Shown here: positions 8,465-17,732 of the stretch, one piece after another | How the letters are laid out: each line of letters starts with the position of its first letter | How positions within the stretch are numbered: position 1 is the stretch's first letter | NCBI RefSeq assembly: GCF_001039355.2 | Contig: NW_019774051.1 | Coordinates: forward strand, 1-23,482 | DNA from: Lingula anatina | Taxonomy: Eukaryota; Brachiopoda; Lingulata; Lingulida; Lingulidae | Length of the DNA: 23,482 nt | Direction: 5' to 3' | Made by a program: the position numbers and the translations under genes | The notes under the pieces: model-generated | Databases searched by the model: none | What the model saw: the letters and a program-made list of their open reading frames with translations, nothing else | What the model was told of the DNA's origin: nothing

Positions 8465-10073
8465 AATCAGAATGTCACAAATAAAGTGTTTAGCGATATA
8501 CTTTTCCTTTTTGGCCAAGGATGCAATTTTTTGAACACGCGTAGAATGTATACCAAGCAACGGTGCAAAGAGAAAAAATGTACCAACCTGTTTTAGATAC
8601 TAGACACGATGTTGAAGTTGCTTTCGCACAAAAGGAAATAAACTGAAGCCCCCATATCCCAGATCAAACTACATGGTATACAGACAAAGACACGTGCATA
8701 CATTTCAATGACACTAAATGAATATGAATATCTTTACATTTCAATTTATGATTCTGAAATTGGTCCAAGATGAAGGCCACTTTCATTACTTCATAGCTCC
8801 AGTAAATTATCTAAATAAGCGTGTTTTAAACGTATGACGCCAGACGTTGTTTGCAAGAATAAGAGGCTGCAAGTACTAGGCATTGATAAGCGGAGGATTG
8901 AGTCAACGCTTTAAGAAAGAGACTTGAGGTAAGGTTATGAAGAGCTTCATATGCACATTTTCGTTATTTAGCTTTAAAGTCAAAGCCTTGTACAATAACA
9001 AAAAGGTTTAAGACAGGCCTCCTTGCGACAAAGTGGACATCACAAAATAACCCAAGCCAGAACTTATGGCAATGGAACTGATATATTATTTATTAGAGAT
9101 TAAAGTAAAAATTCTGAAAAATCTTATAATCTATACTTACCTACACTTGTTGAAATTTAAATCTGCTTGGCATTTTTTTCATCTCTTATTGTGTAACAGG
9201 TTTTGTCATTATCAATGAACAATAAAGCACATGTTTGCCCAATAAATGTTAGAAAACGTCATTTCATTTACTTAATTATGTGAAACGGATAATGGTATTT
9301 ATGATCAATTTTGATTAATCTCACTCTCTTATCAGGGAATGTAGCGATCGGTCTGAAAGGTTATGTTTTGGATTGTATTTTTGTTTCTGATTAACTCATA
9401 GAAAGACTATTTAACTTGTTTGTTTTATTTTCAAACAGCTAACCATGTATGTGCTCAATCTATTAACTGGCACTGTTTTACTCATCGCTTTCCATGGATG
9501 CAGTTTCGGACGGGATGTTGTTGAGGTTAGTTTTCAACAAGAGATACATTATGCGCAATCTCATCCATCACATAAATGTTATACATAAAATCACGGAAAA
9601 TGTTATACTTATGAAGGTAATAAGTATTTAACATTATTAGATGTACTGCTAAAATACTTAAGAAATAGTCAATCCATCGACTTGGAATTTTCCCTCGATT
9701 TTCATTAAATCCACAGGTTCCTCAAGACGTGCAAATATCTGATCTTTGGATTCAGAAATTCACATTGTGGTTTAGAACCATGGACACCAATAACGACGGT
9801 TTGGTGTACAAAGAGGAATACGTGGACGAAGTGGCAACACGAGCTCAACAGGTTCTCTCCCCATGGAGGGCCAATGCTGTATACGGTATAATGATGGAAG
9901 ATTGGCAGTTTTCGTTGCAAAAAACGGTCAACACAGAACAAGCAATTAACCTCGATATGTTTCTTAAGTTATTTGAAATGGACCTCTTAAATACGTCAGT
10001 GAATGAGTATCAGCTACATTGGTGTTCAGACTGGTTCCATGTTTTAGATGTAGACTGCGATGATGAAATGTCT
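8465..10073 (+). repeat. Segmental duplication, copy A (partner 11960-13699)
   Basis: GTCACAAATAAAGTGTTTAG at 8474 recurs at 11971. Similarity then continues through the upstream region, 5' leader, signal-peptide exon, intron and most of the last coding exon, to about 10073 (13699 in copy B). Small indels account for the length difference (1609 against 1740 bases). Confidence 0.9.
8820..8928 (+). other. Possible 5' untranslated exon of the EF-hand gene
   Basis: The only firm part is the donor: GAG/GTAAGG with GT at 8929-8930. Copy B preserves it as CAG/GTAAGG with GT at 12455-12456. A conserved acceptor (TTTTATTTTCAAACAG, ending 9438) lies six bases before the coding ATG, so an intron of about 510 bases in the 5' leader is likely. 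The upstream limit of this exon and the promoter were not identified; no convincing TATA box was seen. Confidence 0.45.
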
Positions 10074-10262
10074 CTTGACGAGTATTCTAAGCTTTTACAT
10101 ATAGCACGCAATATATTGCCCCCTGAAGAACTGTTCAGTGACATGGACAGCAACCAAAATAACATTATTAGTTTAGAAGAGTTCTTATTTGTCTGTACCG
10201 ATTTTGATTTCGAAATGAAAGACAGCAAAACAGCCCTGTTTTTTGGTTCTCCGGTAAATTAA
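9445..10262 (+). CDS. Secreted EF-hand calcium-binding protein, sarcoplasmic-CaBP-like, 208 aa (intron 9526-9716)
   Basis: Exon 1 (ATG 9445 to 9525) encodes 27 residues, MYVLNLLTGTVLLIAFHG and onward, a good signal peptide with likely cleavage near Gly22. A GTTAGT donor and a CCACAG acceptor define a 191-base intron, phase 0. Exon 2 (9717-10262) encodes residues 28-208. The first EF-hand loop is 50-61 (DTNNDGLVYKEE, canonical). A degenerate second helix-loop region lies around 100-118 without ligands. A third loop is 138-149 (DVDCDDEMSLDE; Gly6 replaced by Asp) and a fourth is 171-182 (DSNQNNIISLEE; Gly6 replaced by Asn). Three active hands and a dead second one resemble sarcoplasmic calcium-binding proteins, but those are cytosolic, whereas this one should enter the secretory pathway. 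It may buffer or sense calcium outside the cell or in the secretory lumen; the actual role is unknown. An AATAAA lies 68 bases after the stop. Confidence 0.88.
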
Positions 10263-10330
10263 CTAAATATAAAACCCAATGAAGTTCGAAATTATCACAT
10301 AAATGGATACCAATATTCGGAATGGTCTGA

Positions 10331-10336
10331 AATAAA
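10331..10336 (+). terminator. Poly(A) signal AATAAA of the EF-hand gene
   Basis: Canonical hexamer in a short 3' UTR. The following GTTGGGAAAATTTT block recurs after the degraded middle copy (about 11823), supporting a shared 3' UTR. Confidence 0.65.
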
Positions 10337-10339
10337 GTT

Positions 10340-11585
10340 GGGAAAATTTTGAAGTTCCTTATACATACGATGTTTTTATAGAGATTTTCAATTTGGTTTT
10401 GAAGAAAGTATTGTACTTTTCATCTTTTATGATACATGTAGCAATTACTTAAAAAATAACCGAGTCTAAACAAAACGCCAAATCATATCACTACAAATAT
10501 GAAACTGAACATCTTTTTCACCAAATATGTCATCCCAGGTACTTTAAGATGTATATGTGGGTGCGTTCGTGTGTTCATGGGAATGTTTATATGTATGAAT
10601 TAACAGCTCAACCGTATTCAACATGTGAATTTGAATGCACATTTGAACTGAGGTTGAGCTCGCTTGGTTGAGCTCGCATATAAACCAAGTCAAGTAGTGC
10701 CGTATACCACTCAAATAAATTCAACATGCCAAGGGATAAACTAAATAAATCACTTGATCAACCATAAAGGATATTTAAACTGCTACTTTCTTTAAATTTT
10801 TGGTCGGTGATTTGACATAATTATCTGACCTACTTATCTGACACGTTTATATGGAGTACAGAAAGCAAGCGGAAAAAATCCATTCAAATAACATTTTCCG
10901 ATGTTATGAAAATATTTTTTCTGTTATTTCTATAAGGGATACTATTTAAACTTTATATGCATAGTGGCATTTGGACGGCTCTTATGGCAAAACTTTGACT
11001 TCAATTTGATCTTTAAGCTCTTATCCGTCAATTTGCCTATAGTTACTAATTATTACTTATCCAAATAACGTATTAACATCTCGTTATTTTTATTTTTTTC
11101 TATTTTGCGCAGTATGAGACAACTACGTGACAACAAGTATTTAGTCTTTTAAAAGCGATACATGTATATAACACTGCATGCTCCGGCCATTCGTTGACAC
11201 ACAGATGAAACAGTTAACCCCCTCCACCCCCACCCCCACCACCCTTTTCTGTGATGTACATATAACAGGTAATGTGGTAGGTGATGTCACTTCTGGCATT
11301 TCTGCCATTCAGTCTTAGATATCAGCATGTGTTCCTTGGAGACTTCAAGGATATAGATATAGTGACCAGAGGATACATAGACTACGTACACAACAACCAA
11401 GTTTTCTTAAAGCATGCTAGACGCCCTAGTTCCAAGATTCAAGACTGCTCTTTTTAAAATTAGGCCATTATGTTTCAGCGACAAATTCCCAGTTTGGCAA
11501 CATAATCTGAATAAATGACATAAGGGTATTTCTTTAAATTGCAAACCAGGTAAGCTTCTGTGGAATTTGTGGTGGCAAGCAACCA
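10340..11585. other. Mostly gene-free spacer of the EF-hand array
   Basis: AT-rich. It contains a small repeated block TTGAGCTCGC (about 10654 and 10669) flanked by CTTGGTT...AACCAAG, and a C-rich tract at 11218-11245. The segment 11330-11590 may be the rest of the degraded middle EF-hand copy, but the match is too weak to call. Confidence 0.45.
11218..11245. repeat. C-rich low-complexity tract
   Basis: A run of CCCCCTCCACCCCCACC type sequence with hardly any G. Confidence 0.85.
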
Positions 11586-11589
11586 CAGA

Positions 11590-11760
11590 AACGACTAAAT
11601 ATACTGCTGAACACACTGCCGCCCGGGGGACTTTTCAGTGCATTTGACTGCGACAGAAATAACTTTATCAGTTTGTAAGAGTCTTTATAGGGTTGTCATT
11701 TTTATTTTGACCAGGAAGCCAACAATGCACCCCTTTAGTATGGTTCTCTTATAAATAAAA
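11590..11760 (+). pseudogene. Degraded EF-hand gene remnant (last EF-hand only)
   Basis: One frame reads RLNILLNTLPPGGLFSAFD then CDRNNFISL, a stop, ESL, and so on to YGS. It lines up with residues 150-205 of the intact gene (KLLHIARNILPPEELFSDMD, then SNQNNIISLEEF to FGS), covering the helix, the fourth EF loop and the tail. At least three in-frame stops are present, one replacing a Glu of the loop end (TTG TAA GAG for TTA GAA GAG). The downstream GTTGGGAAAATTTT block is also shared. It lies in front of copy B, so it is the 3' end of a middle array member whose 5' part is lost or unrecognisable. Confidence 0.7.
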
Positions 11761-11959
11761 TAAAGGCGACCCCTATTTACCACATAAATATAATATACCT
11801 ATGTGCACATTTTTCACCAGATGTTGGGAAAATTTTTTCCTAAATTTTTTAAACTGACCCACTTTGGGAGGTAATTATAGAATGAATTGTTTTACCCTTT
11901 TCCTAGGTGCAGTTCTTTTATGGGAAGCGTCACTCTTAAATTAATAAATAATTACATTT

Positions 11960-13699
11960 GTATTCAGATTGTCACAAATAAAGTGTTTAGCGATAACTTC
12001 TCCCTTTTGGCCCAGGGTGCGATTTAATGAACATTCATAAAGCGTATGTGTGCATAGTAACCGTGCAGAGAGAAAAACTTACCCACATGTCTCCGATACT
12101 AGACACATCGTTAACATTATATCAATTGCGGTTGCTTTCGCACAAAAGGAAATTAACTGAAGCCCCCATATTCAAGATCAAACTACACGGTTTACAGACA
12201 AAGACGCGTGCATATATTTCAAGGACACTAAATGAATATGGATTTCTTTAAATTACAGTTTATGATTCTTCAATGTGTCTGAGATGAAGGTCACCTTCAT
12301 TACATCATAGCTAAAGTAAATAGTTATCTAAAGAAGCTTGTCTTAAACGTATGACACCAGACGTTGTTTTCGAGAATAAGAGGCTGCAAGTACTAGACAT
12401 TGTTAACAAAGGGAAGCCGAGAATCGAGCCACAGCTTTAAAAAAGAGACTTCAGGTAAGGTTACAAAGAGCTCCATATAGACATTTTGCTCCAAAGTTGC
12501 TATTTAAAGTCAATCCAAAGCCTTGTAAAAATAACAAAAATATTTAGGACAGGCCTCCTTGCGTCATAGTGGACATCACAAAATATCTCAAGCCAGTACT
12601 TATGGCAATGAAACTGATATATTAATTATTAGTGATGAAAGTAAAAATTCTGAAAAATCTTTATTATCTGTACTTACCTACACTTAATTTCCTTTATATA
12701 TCAATGTAACTCGGAAGTGTTAAAATTTAGATCTGCTAGCCACTTTTTTTCATCGCTTCTTGTGTAACAATTCATGCAATTATCAATGAACAATAAAGCA
12801 GAGGTTTGCCCAATCAATTATGTGAAAGGGATAATGATATTTTTGATCAATTTCGATTAATCTCACTCTCTTATCAGGGAATATTTATTTGCTGTAATCC
12901 AATATTAATAAGTTATTAGGGGATCATGCGTGCTGTAGCGATTCGTTTCTTGTTAACTTATCTAAAGGCTGTTTAACTTGTTTGTTTTATTTTTGAACAG
13001 CTAACCATGTATGTGTTCAGTCTATTAACTGGCACTGTTTTACTCACCGCTTTTAATGGATACAGTTACGGACGGGATGTTGTGGAGGTTAGTTTTCAAC
13101 CTGCTATACATTATGCGCAATCTCATAAATCAATTACACTGTACATGTATTTAATAACGGAAAATATTATCCTTATAAAGTTAATAAAGTCTGTTTTAGG
13201 GAACATGTCCTTTGAGAAAATACAATATTGCCATAGCAACTATTTTGAAACAGTATTTTATCAGATGTATTGCTAACATCCTTTGGAAACAGTTAATCCA
13301 TGGAATTGCAATTTTCTATCAATTTTCAATAAATCCACAGGTTCCCCAAGACGTGCAAATATCTGATCTTTGGATTCAGAAATGCACGTTGTGGTTTAGA
13401 ATCATGGACACCAACAATGACGGTTTGGTCTACAAAGAGGGATACGTGGACGAAATGGCAAAACGAGCTGAACAGGTTCTCGCCCTTGGAGGGCCAATGC
13501 TGTATACGGACTAATGATGAAAGATTGGCAGGTTTCGTTCCACGGAAAAACGTCCAACACAGAACAAAAATTTAACCTCGATAGGATGCTTAAGTTAATT
13601 AAAATGGACCTCCAAAATGCAACAGTGAATGAATTAATATTATATTGGTGTTCGGGCTGGTTCCATATTCTAGATGTAGGCTGCGATGAAGAAATGTCT
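11960..13699 (+). repeat. Segmental duplication, copy B (partner 8465-10073)
   Basis: See copy A. Similarity ends abruptly inside the third EF-hand at GAAATGTCT (13691-13699), after which the sequence is unrelated. Confidence 0.9.
13007..13699 (+). pseudogene. Truncated, frameshifted copy of the secreted EF-hand gene (intron 13088-13340)
   Basis: The ATG (13007), the 27-residue signal-peptide exon (to 13087), the GTTAGT donor and the CCACAG acceptor (exon from 13341) are all kept. The first EF loop has changed from ending Glu-Glu to Glu-Gly (GAA to GGA), so its position-12 bidentate calcium ligand is gone. A single-base deletion near 13485 shifts the frame and gives a TAA at 13512-13514, for a predicted 84-residue product. 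Beyond it the old frame remains readable (MKDWQVSFHGK to CDEEMS) up to about 13699, where homology stops inside the third hand; the fourth hand is absent. It could still be transcribed, but as a calcium-binding protein it is dead. Confidence 0.85.
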
Positions 13700-13985
13700 G
13701 TTTCTCATAACCACGGTGGGCAACGAGCTTCTCGGTGAGAATTATATCCNTATTAGATGTATTAATATAAAGATAAGCAACACAGACTAACAACGAAGCT
13801 CTGAATAACGTGGCCAAAACATGCCGTGCAACTGTAACCCACCGCAATTCCATTTTTACCTATACACCAGTTGTAAATGATTGGCGATGTATAAATATCG
13901 TATGCTACGAAACAGACGAAATATATATTATCTAAGACTCCTCCCTCCTGCGAAAATCTGTATCAATATTGATAATGGTGCAGTC
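13700..13985. other. Unassigned sequence after the EF-hand truncation point
   Basis: No gene supported. One unresolved base (N) at 13750. A GTATAAATA string near 13890 is probably chance. Confidence 0.4.
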
Positions 13986-13989
13986 GGCG

Positions 13990-14550
13990 TTCCGTCGCTT
14001 GCCTTGCCACACAGAACTACACTCTGCAGAGGAAAGCGTTCGAGTCGTGCCAGTGCGCAAACTAGTCGTAAACTGGCGTGAAGTGTGCGTAAACCCGTCG
14101 TGACTGCGTGCCAAGTCGAACCGAGAATTTTAAAATGTTCAAAATTTTGGTCAGGACAAAATTTCTGGAAAGGGTAGTTAACTATGCGCAAACTGTTCAT
14201 GAACTCGCCGTGAACTCGTCGGGACGATGCGGAAGGATGCGTGCCATGCCACGACTGTTACGAACTGCCACGAATAGTTCACGAACAGCTCACGTATATT
14301 GCGTGCCCAAGTCGGCACGACACCGTCCGATCTGCACAAACTCGTCGTGAAGTGCGTAAACTATGTGCAAACTATGCGTGAACTTGCCGTGCCAGTTCGT
14401 GTCAATGTGGACACGCATTCGTAAACTATTCGTTAGCTCGTCGTGAACTATGCGTGAACTAGTCGGGAACAGTGCGGGAGCCTCCCACGTCGTGCCCCAA
14501 AATGGCACGACTTGCCACGACTAAATCGGGGCCAAAAGTCGTGCAAGTGT
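13990..14550. repeat. CG-rich degenerate short-motif repeat (CGTGAAC/GTTCACG type)
   Basis: The motifs CGTGAACT, GTCGTGAA, GCGTAAACT and GTGCCA recur in many diverged forms, along with their reverse complements (AGTTCACGAACAG, GGCACGAC). The region is far richer in CG dinucleotides than its flanks, and open frames across it run in several directions at once, as expected of a repeat rather than a gene. The right edge, GTCGTGCAAGTGTCAGCC (about 14541-14558), looks like an element terminus, but no inverted partner was found to the left. It is probably a non-autonomous DNA element, truncated at the left. Confidence 0.65.
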
Positions 14551-14559
14551 CAGCCTTAC

Positions 14560-14930
14560 ATAAGGTTAGATATTTAAGTCAACAATGAATGATTTACGTC
14601 TAAAAAGTAAATTAATAAAGATTATGCATCTTGGTTTCATTTTCGGCCGTATACTTGTTATTAATGAAATGTCTTTTTCCGTCCACAGTTATGAATGGAG
14701 ATTTATTTTAAATTCTTAAACAAAGCAAACAAACAAACAAACAAACAAAAAAACATTGCGTAAATTGAACGCCCATGATGTCGAAAACAGAAAGCAGTGG
14801 TGGGGGCCTCGACAAGCAGACTCAAAGAAAGTATAATAATATTAAGTCGAATTTGTTAAGCTTTCTAATCACAGGTAAACCTGACCTGAACTCCTAAGAC
14901 GCAACTAATCGACATAGAATACCCGCAAAC
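14560..14930. other. Gene-free stretch with a CAAA microsatellite
   Basis: Only a short (CAAA)n run at about 14718-14750 stands out. Confidence 0.5.
14718..14750. repeat. (CAAA)n microsatellite
   Basis: About six tandem copies of CAAA, ending in an A run. Confidence 0.85.
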
Positions 14931-14933
14931 CAG

Positions 14934-15072
14934 GGCCCCGTATCTCGAAAGCATCGAGTATTGTAAATCGCAATATCAAATAGAGGCTACAATGGGGCGA
15001 GTATGGGCGAGTTATGGAATCGAGACGCTTGCGCACTTGCGCAACATAGCGAACCTTTCGAGATACGGGGCC
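14934..15072. mobile_element. MITE with perfect terminal inverted repeats, 139 bp
   Basis: The left end GGCCCCGTATCTCGAAAG is exactly complementary to the right end CTTTCGAGATACGGGGCC. Both are flanked by CAG (14931-14933 and 15073-15075), suggesting a 3-bp target duplication; alternatively the inverted repeat is 19 bp with no duplication. There is no coding capacity. The interior contains GGGGCGAGTATGGGCGAG and GCGCACTTGCGC, a second short palindrome. The superfamily is not determined; a 3-bp duplication is seen in PIF/Harbinger elements, but theirs is normally TWA. Confidence 0.85.
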
Positions 15073-15160
15073 CAGACGCCTTGTTAGAATGATTGCTCGT
15101 CAATCACCGGAAATAAACACAGATGTCAAGAAAAAAATCCCAATGCTTGCACAGTAGTTG

Positions 15161-15163
<3 letters not shown>

Positions 15164-15206
<43 letters not shown>
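15164..15206. repeat. (TAA)n microsatellite, about 14 units
   Basis: Uninterrupted trinucleotide run. Confidence 0.95.
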
Positions 15207-15207
<1 letters not shown>

Positions 15208-15209
15208 GA

Positions 15210-16060
15210 TTGATTCAATTGTTAGAGGGTTCAGTTATCTAAAACCTTTAAAAGATAGTTCTTGCACAAATGTCTCTGTTTATCTGTTTATATGTTAACA
15301 AATTTTACAGAACCGGAACTCCATCATAAGTTTATTGTAATAATATCAAATACGAATAAAACATGATTCCGTTATTTACATAATGAAATTTATTCATTTT
15401 TTTGTTTTTTTCACTGAGATTTATTTCATTTTTTATTATTTTATTTATTTATTTATTTATTTTTTTTTTTTTTTTTGAGAATCAACTAAATTATTATCGA
15501 AGTTACCAAAGTGCGGTGATTCTGAAAAACATTGTTTCCATGATTTTAATGAAATAATGTTATGCGTTGAAAAATCGGCATTGAGTTTTCGTTAGCAACA
15601 TGCCCAAAGCTTGTCCAACAAACCCCTTTACCTCTTATCAGATTTCCCGTTTTAACGCACAGTTTTGGAAAGAGACACCTAACGTGAAACGTTAGTTTTT
15701 TTGGGTCAATTTCCAAGCGGTCAGTTTCTTCTCTGACACCACAAATTTTGTGTTAATTAAGGTTGCATAATTGCCCCATCAAAGGGATTCCTGTATATAT
15801 TGGATTACATGATGAAGTTAGCCCGTTTATTGTCACCTGCCTTAAATTCATGACATGGAAATGTAGGTCTATTCCGGCCTTTAAGTTAGGTCTCAATACT
15901 TTACTTAGCTTTCATTTCGCTAATTTTTGTCTATTGTTTTCGATTTTGTTTCAATATTTTGCCTTGTAATTGCAAATTGTTAAAAAAAAGTTGTGTAGAT
16001 ATAAAACGCCCTTTTTGACATTGAGACTACATGTACCTTTGAACCGTGTTCCTACAGACC
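15210..16060. other. Gene-free AT-rich stretch with T-rich tract
   Basis: Contains a TTTA/poly-T tract at about 15434-15476. A 68-codon plus-strand frame at 15763-15969 has a hydrophobic end but no recognisable features and is probably chance. Confidence 0.45.
15434..15476. repeat. (TTTA)n followed by poly-T
   Basis: Several TTTA units, then about 17 T. Confidence 0.9.
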
Positions 16061-16062
16061 TA

Positions 16063-16430
16063 TAATGCTTGGCTTTTTACTCATAAATTTTGGAAAATGT
16101 AACATTAATCACATACAAAAATTATCACGAAAGAGTAAACTTAACTTCACAGAGTTTGGAAAGCACACTGCAGTCCTAAATCGACGGTTAAACAGCGATG
16201 ACAAGAAACCGTGTCTTGTGTGCACCCTTTCCGCTTAGAATAAATGCATAGCATTTTGCTTCGTATTCATAAAATTTGAAAAATGTAACATTAAACACAT
16301 ACAAAAATTATCAGGGGAGAGCACACTTATCTTCACATAATTGGGAAAGCTCGCTGCGATCCTGAATCGGCGGTTAAACAGCGATGACACGCATTCGTTT
16401 TTTGTGAGTTTAATACACACTAAAAAGTGG
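16063..16430. repeat. Tandem duplication, two diverged units of about 185 bp
   Basis: AAATGTAACATTA occurs at 16095 and 16281, CACATACAAAAATTATCA follows in both, and CGGTTAAACAGCGATGACA recurs near the end of each unit. Identity is high but imperfect, so the duplication is not recent. Confidence 0.88.
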
Positions 16431-16726
16431 GGACAGGGTATAGCTAATTTTTAAATCACTTAATTACTACTTAAAAGTAGTCTCATTTAATATTCATGTG
16501 AGCGGGTCATAACGTCATCTTTGGAAAACTTTACGCTAAGTCCCCCGACCAAATCTAAATAGAGAAACGAAACTACACGCTAGCTGTGGTATCGTTGTCT
16601 TGCGAGTCTAGAGGAAACAAACCAGGATTGGGTCATAACATTTGTGATTACACGCTCAGATGACAGAATTTCCTTGCACATTGTTGTTTTATGAAAAGCA
16701 GGCTATATTTCAGATATACATAAACA

Positions 16727-17024
16727 GATTAACATAAACATAATCAATGCTCATTTGATATTACTTCTAAAACATCAAATTGTGTTTTAGAGAAGTATCC
16801 AAAATGCTTCTGTTTAGCGGAATCTCAGATAATAGACTAAATGAAATTTATTCTGCTCGCGACCGCTTTTGTCTCAGTGCTTAGCAAAATAATATTAAGA
16901 AAGGCAATTAACATAAACATAATCAGTACTCATTTGATATTACTTCTTAAACATCAAATTGTATTTTAGAGAAGTAATAATAACGCTTTTGTGTAGCGGA
17001 ATCTCAGATAATAGACTAAATGTT
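16727..17024. repeat. Tandem duplication, two units with period 179 bp
   Basis: TTAACATAAACATAATCA, CTCATTTGATATTACTTCT, and GCGGAATCTCAGATAATAG followed by ACTAAATG occur in both units (16727-16845 and 16906-17024), separated by unrelated spacer. Each unit carries an inverted pair (ACTTCTAAAACA and TGTTTTAGAGAAGT in the first). Confidence 0.9.
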
Positions 17025-17029
17025 TAATT

Positions 17030-17460
17030 CTTCAGTAAATTAAGATTATATACTTTTATATTTATTTCAAGTTAATAGTTTCACCTACACAGTGACTTTT
17101 ATAATTTGCATTGCTAATTTTAGAAATCATTGTTTTAATTTCCATATTTTGCTTAGATGGAAAACTATATATTGTGTATACTAAATTGGCAAGCACTTTT
17201 AACTGCTGGACCTCATACACTATCTGATGTTGAATAGCATAGTGTTGATTATACAGGACGTTGTATTCAACCATACAATACATTCAAAAATTTATATGCT
17301 TTAATACAAAAATAGTTATTTCCCCCAAATATGTTTTATAAATAACACGTATCATCCTAAAATAAAACAACCATCCGAACGTTTTCATCTAAATATTAAA
17401 AATTTCAGCGTAAATTGTTGGTGAATTTTGACCTATATCTAATGAAGCAAGACTTTTTTT
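17030..17460. other. Gene-free AT-rich stretch
   Basis: No supported gene or structured element. Confidence 0.4.
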
Positions 17461-17462
17461 AC

Positions 17463-17573
17463 CTGTGCCTTAATCAAGAAAGTGTCCTTTCCCAGAGCTG
17501 CATAAATAGGTGCGTTTTTTGCTGTATCTTCTACTACGTTCAAATGATGAGCATTTCTCTCATCTACCCCCCA
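17463..17573 (-). CDS. Candidate exon, ankyrin-repeat-like
   Basis: A 111-base segment open for 37 codons (WGVDERNAHHLNVVEDTAKN and then APIYAALGKDTFLIKAQ) is bounded by an acceptor-like TTTGATAG and a CAG/GTAAAA donor. The part KNAPIYAALGKDTFLIKAQ resembles the GxTPLHxAAxxGxxxIVxxL core of an ankyrin repeat, and the length is close to one repeat. No adjacent repeats were found, so this may be one exon of a gene downstream of the TRIM gene, or a remnant. The ankyrin label is inference. Confidence 0.35.
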
Positions 17574-17723
17574 CTATCAAAGTGAATATTTTGACTGCTG
17601 CTTGTAGGTTCACATTTAGCAAGTTAGATATTTCTTAAATAAAACAATTTTGTTTATAAGTATTAAACTATACCATGTTTTCAAATCATTCACTAAATAC
17701 CAATATCTTTATCAAACAATACT

Positions 17724-17729
17724 TTTAAT
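17724..17729 (-). terminator. Possible variant poly(A) signal ATTAAA after the TRIM stop
   Basis: ATTAAA begins four bases after the stop codon. No AATAAA was found on this strand in the next 300 bases. Proximity to the stop makes it uncertain. Confidence 0.3.
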
Positions 17730-17732
17730 ATG

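Noticed and set aside
13928-14508. Several overlapping frames of 60-90 codons on both strands
   Set aside because: They are produced by the CG-rich repetitive words; frames open in both directions across low-complexity repeats are not evidence of genes.
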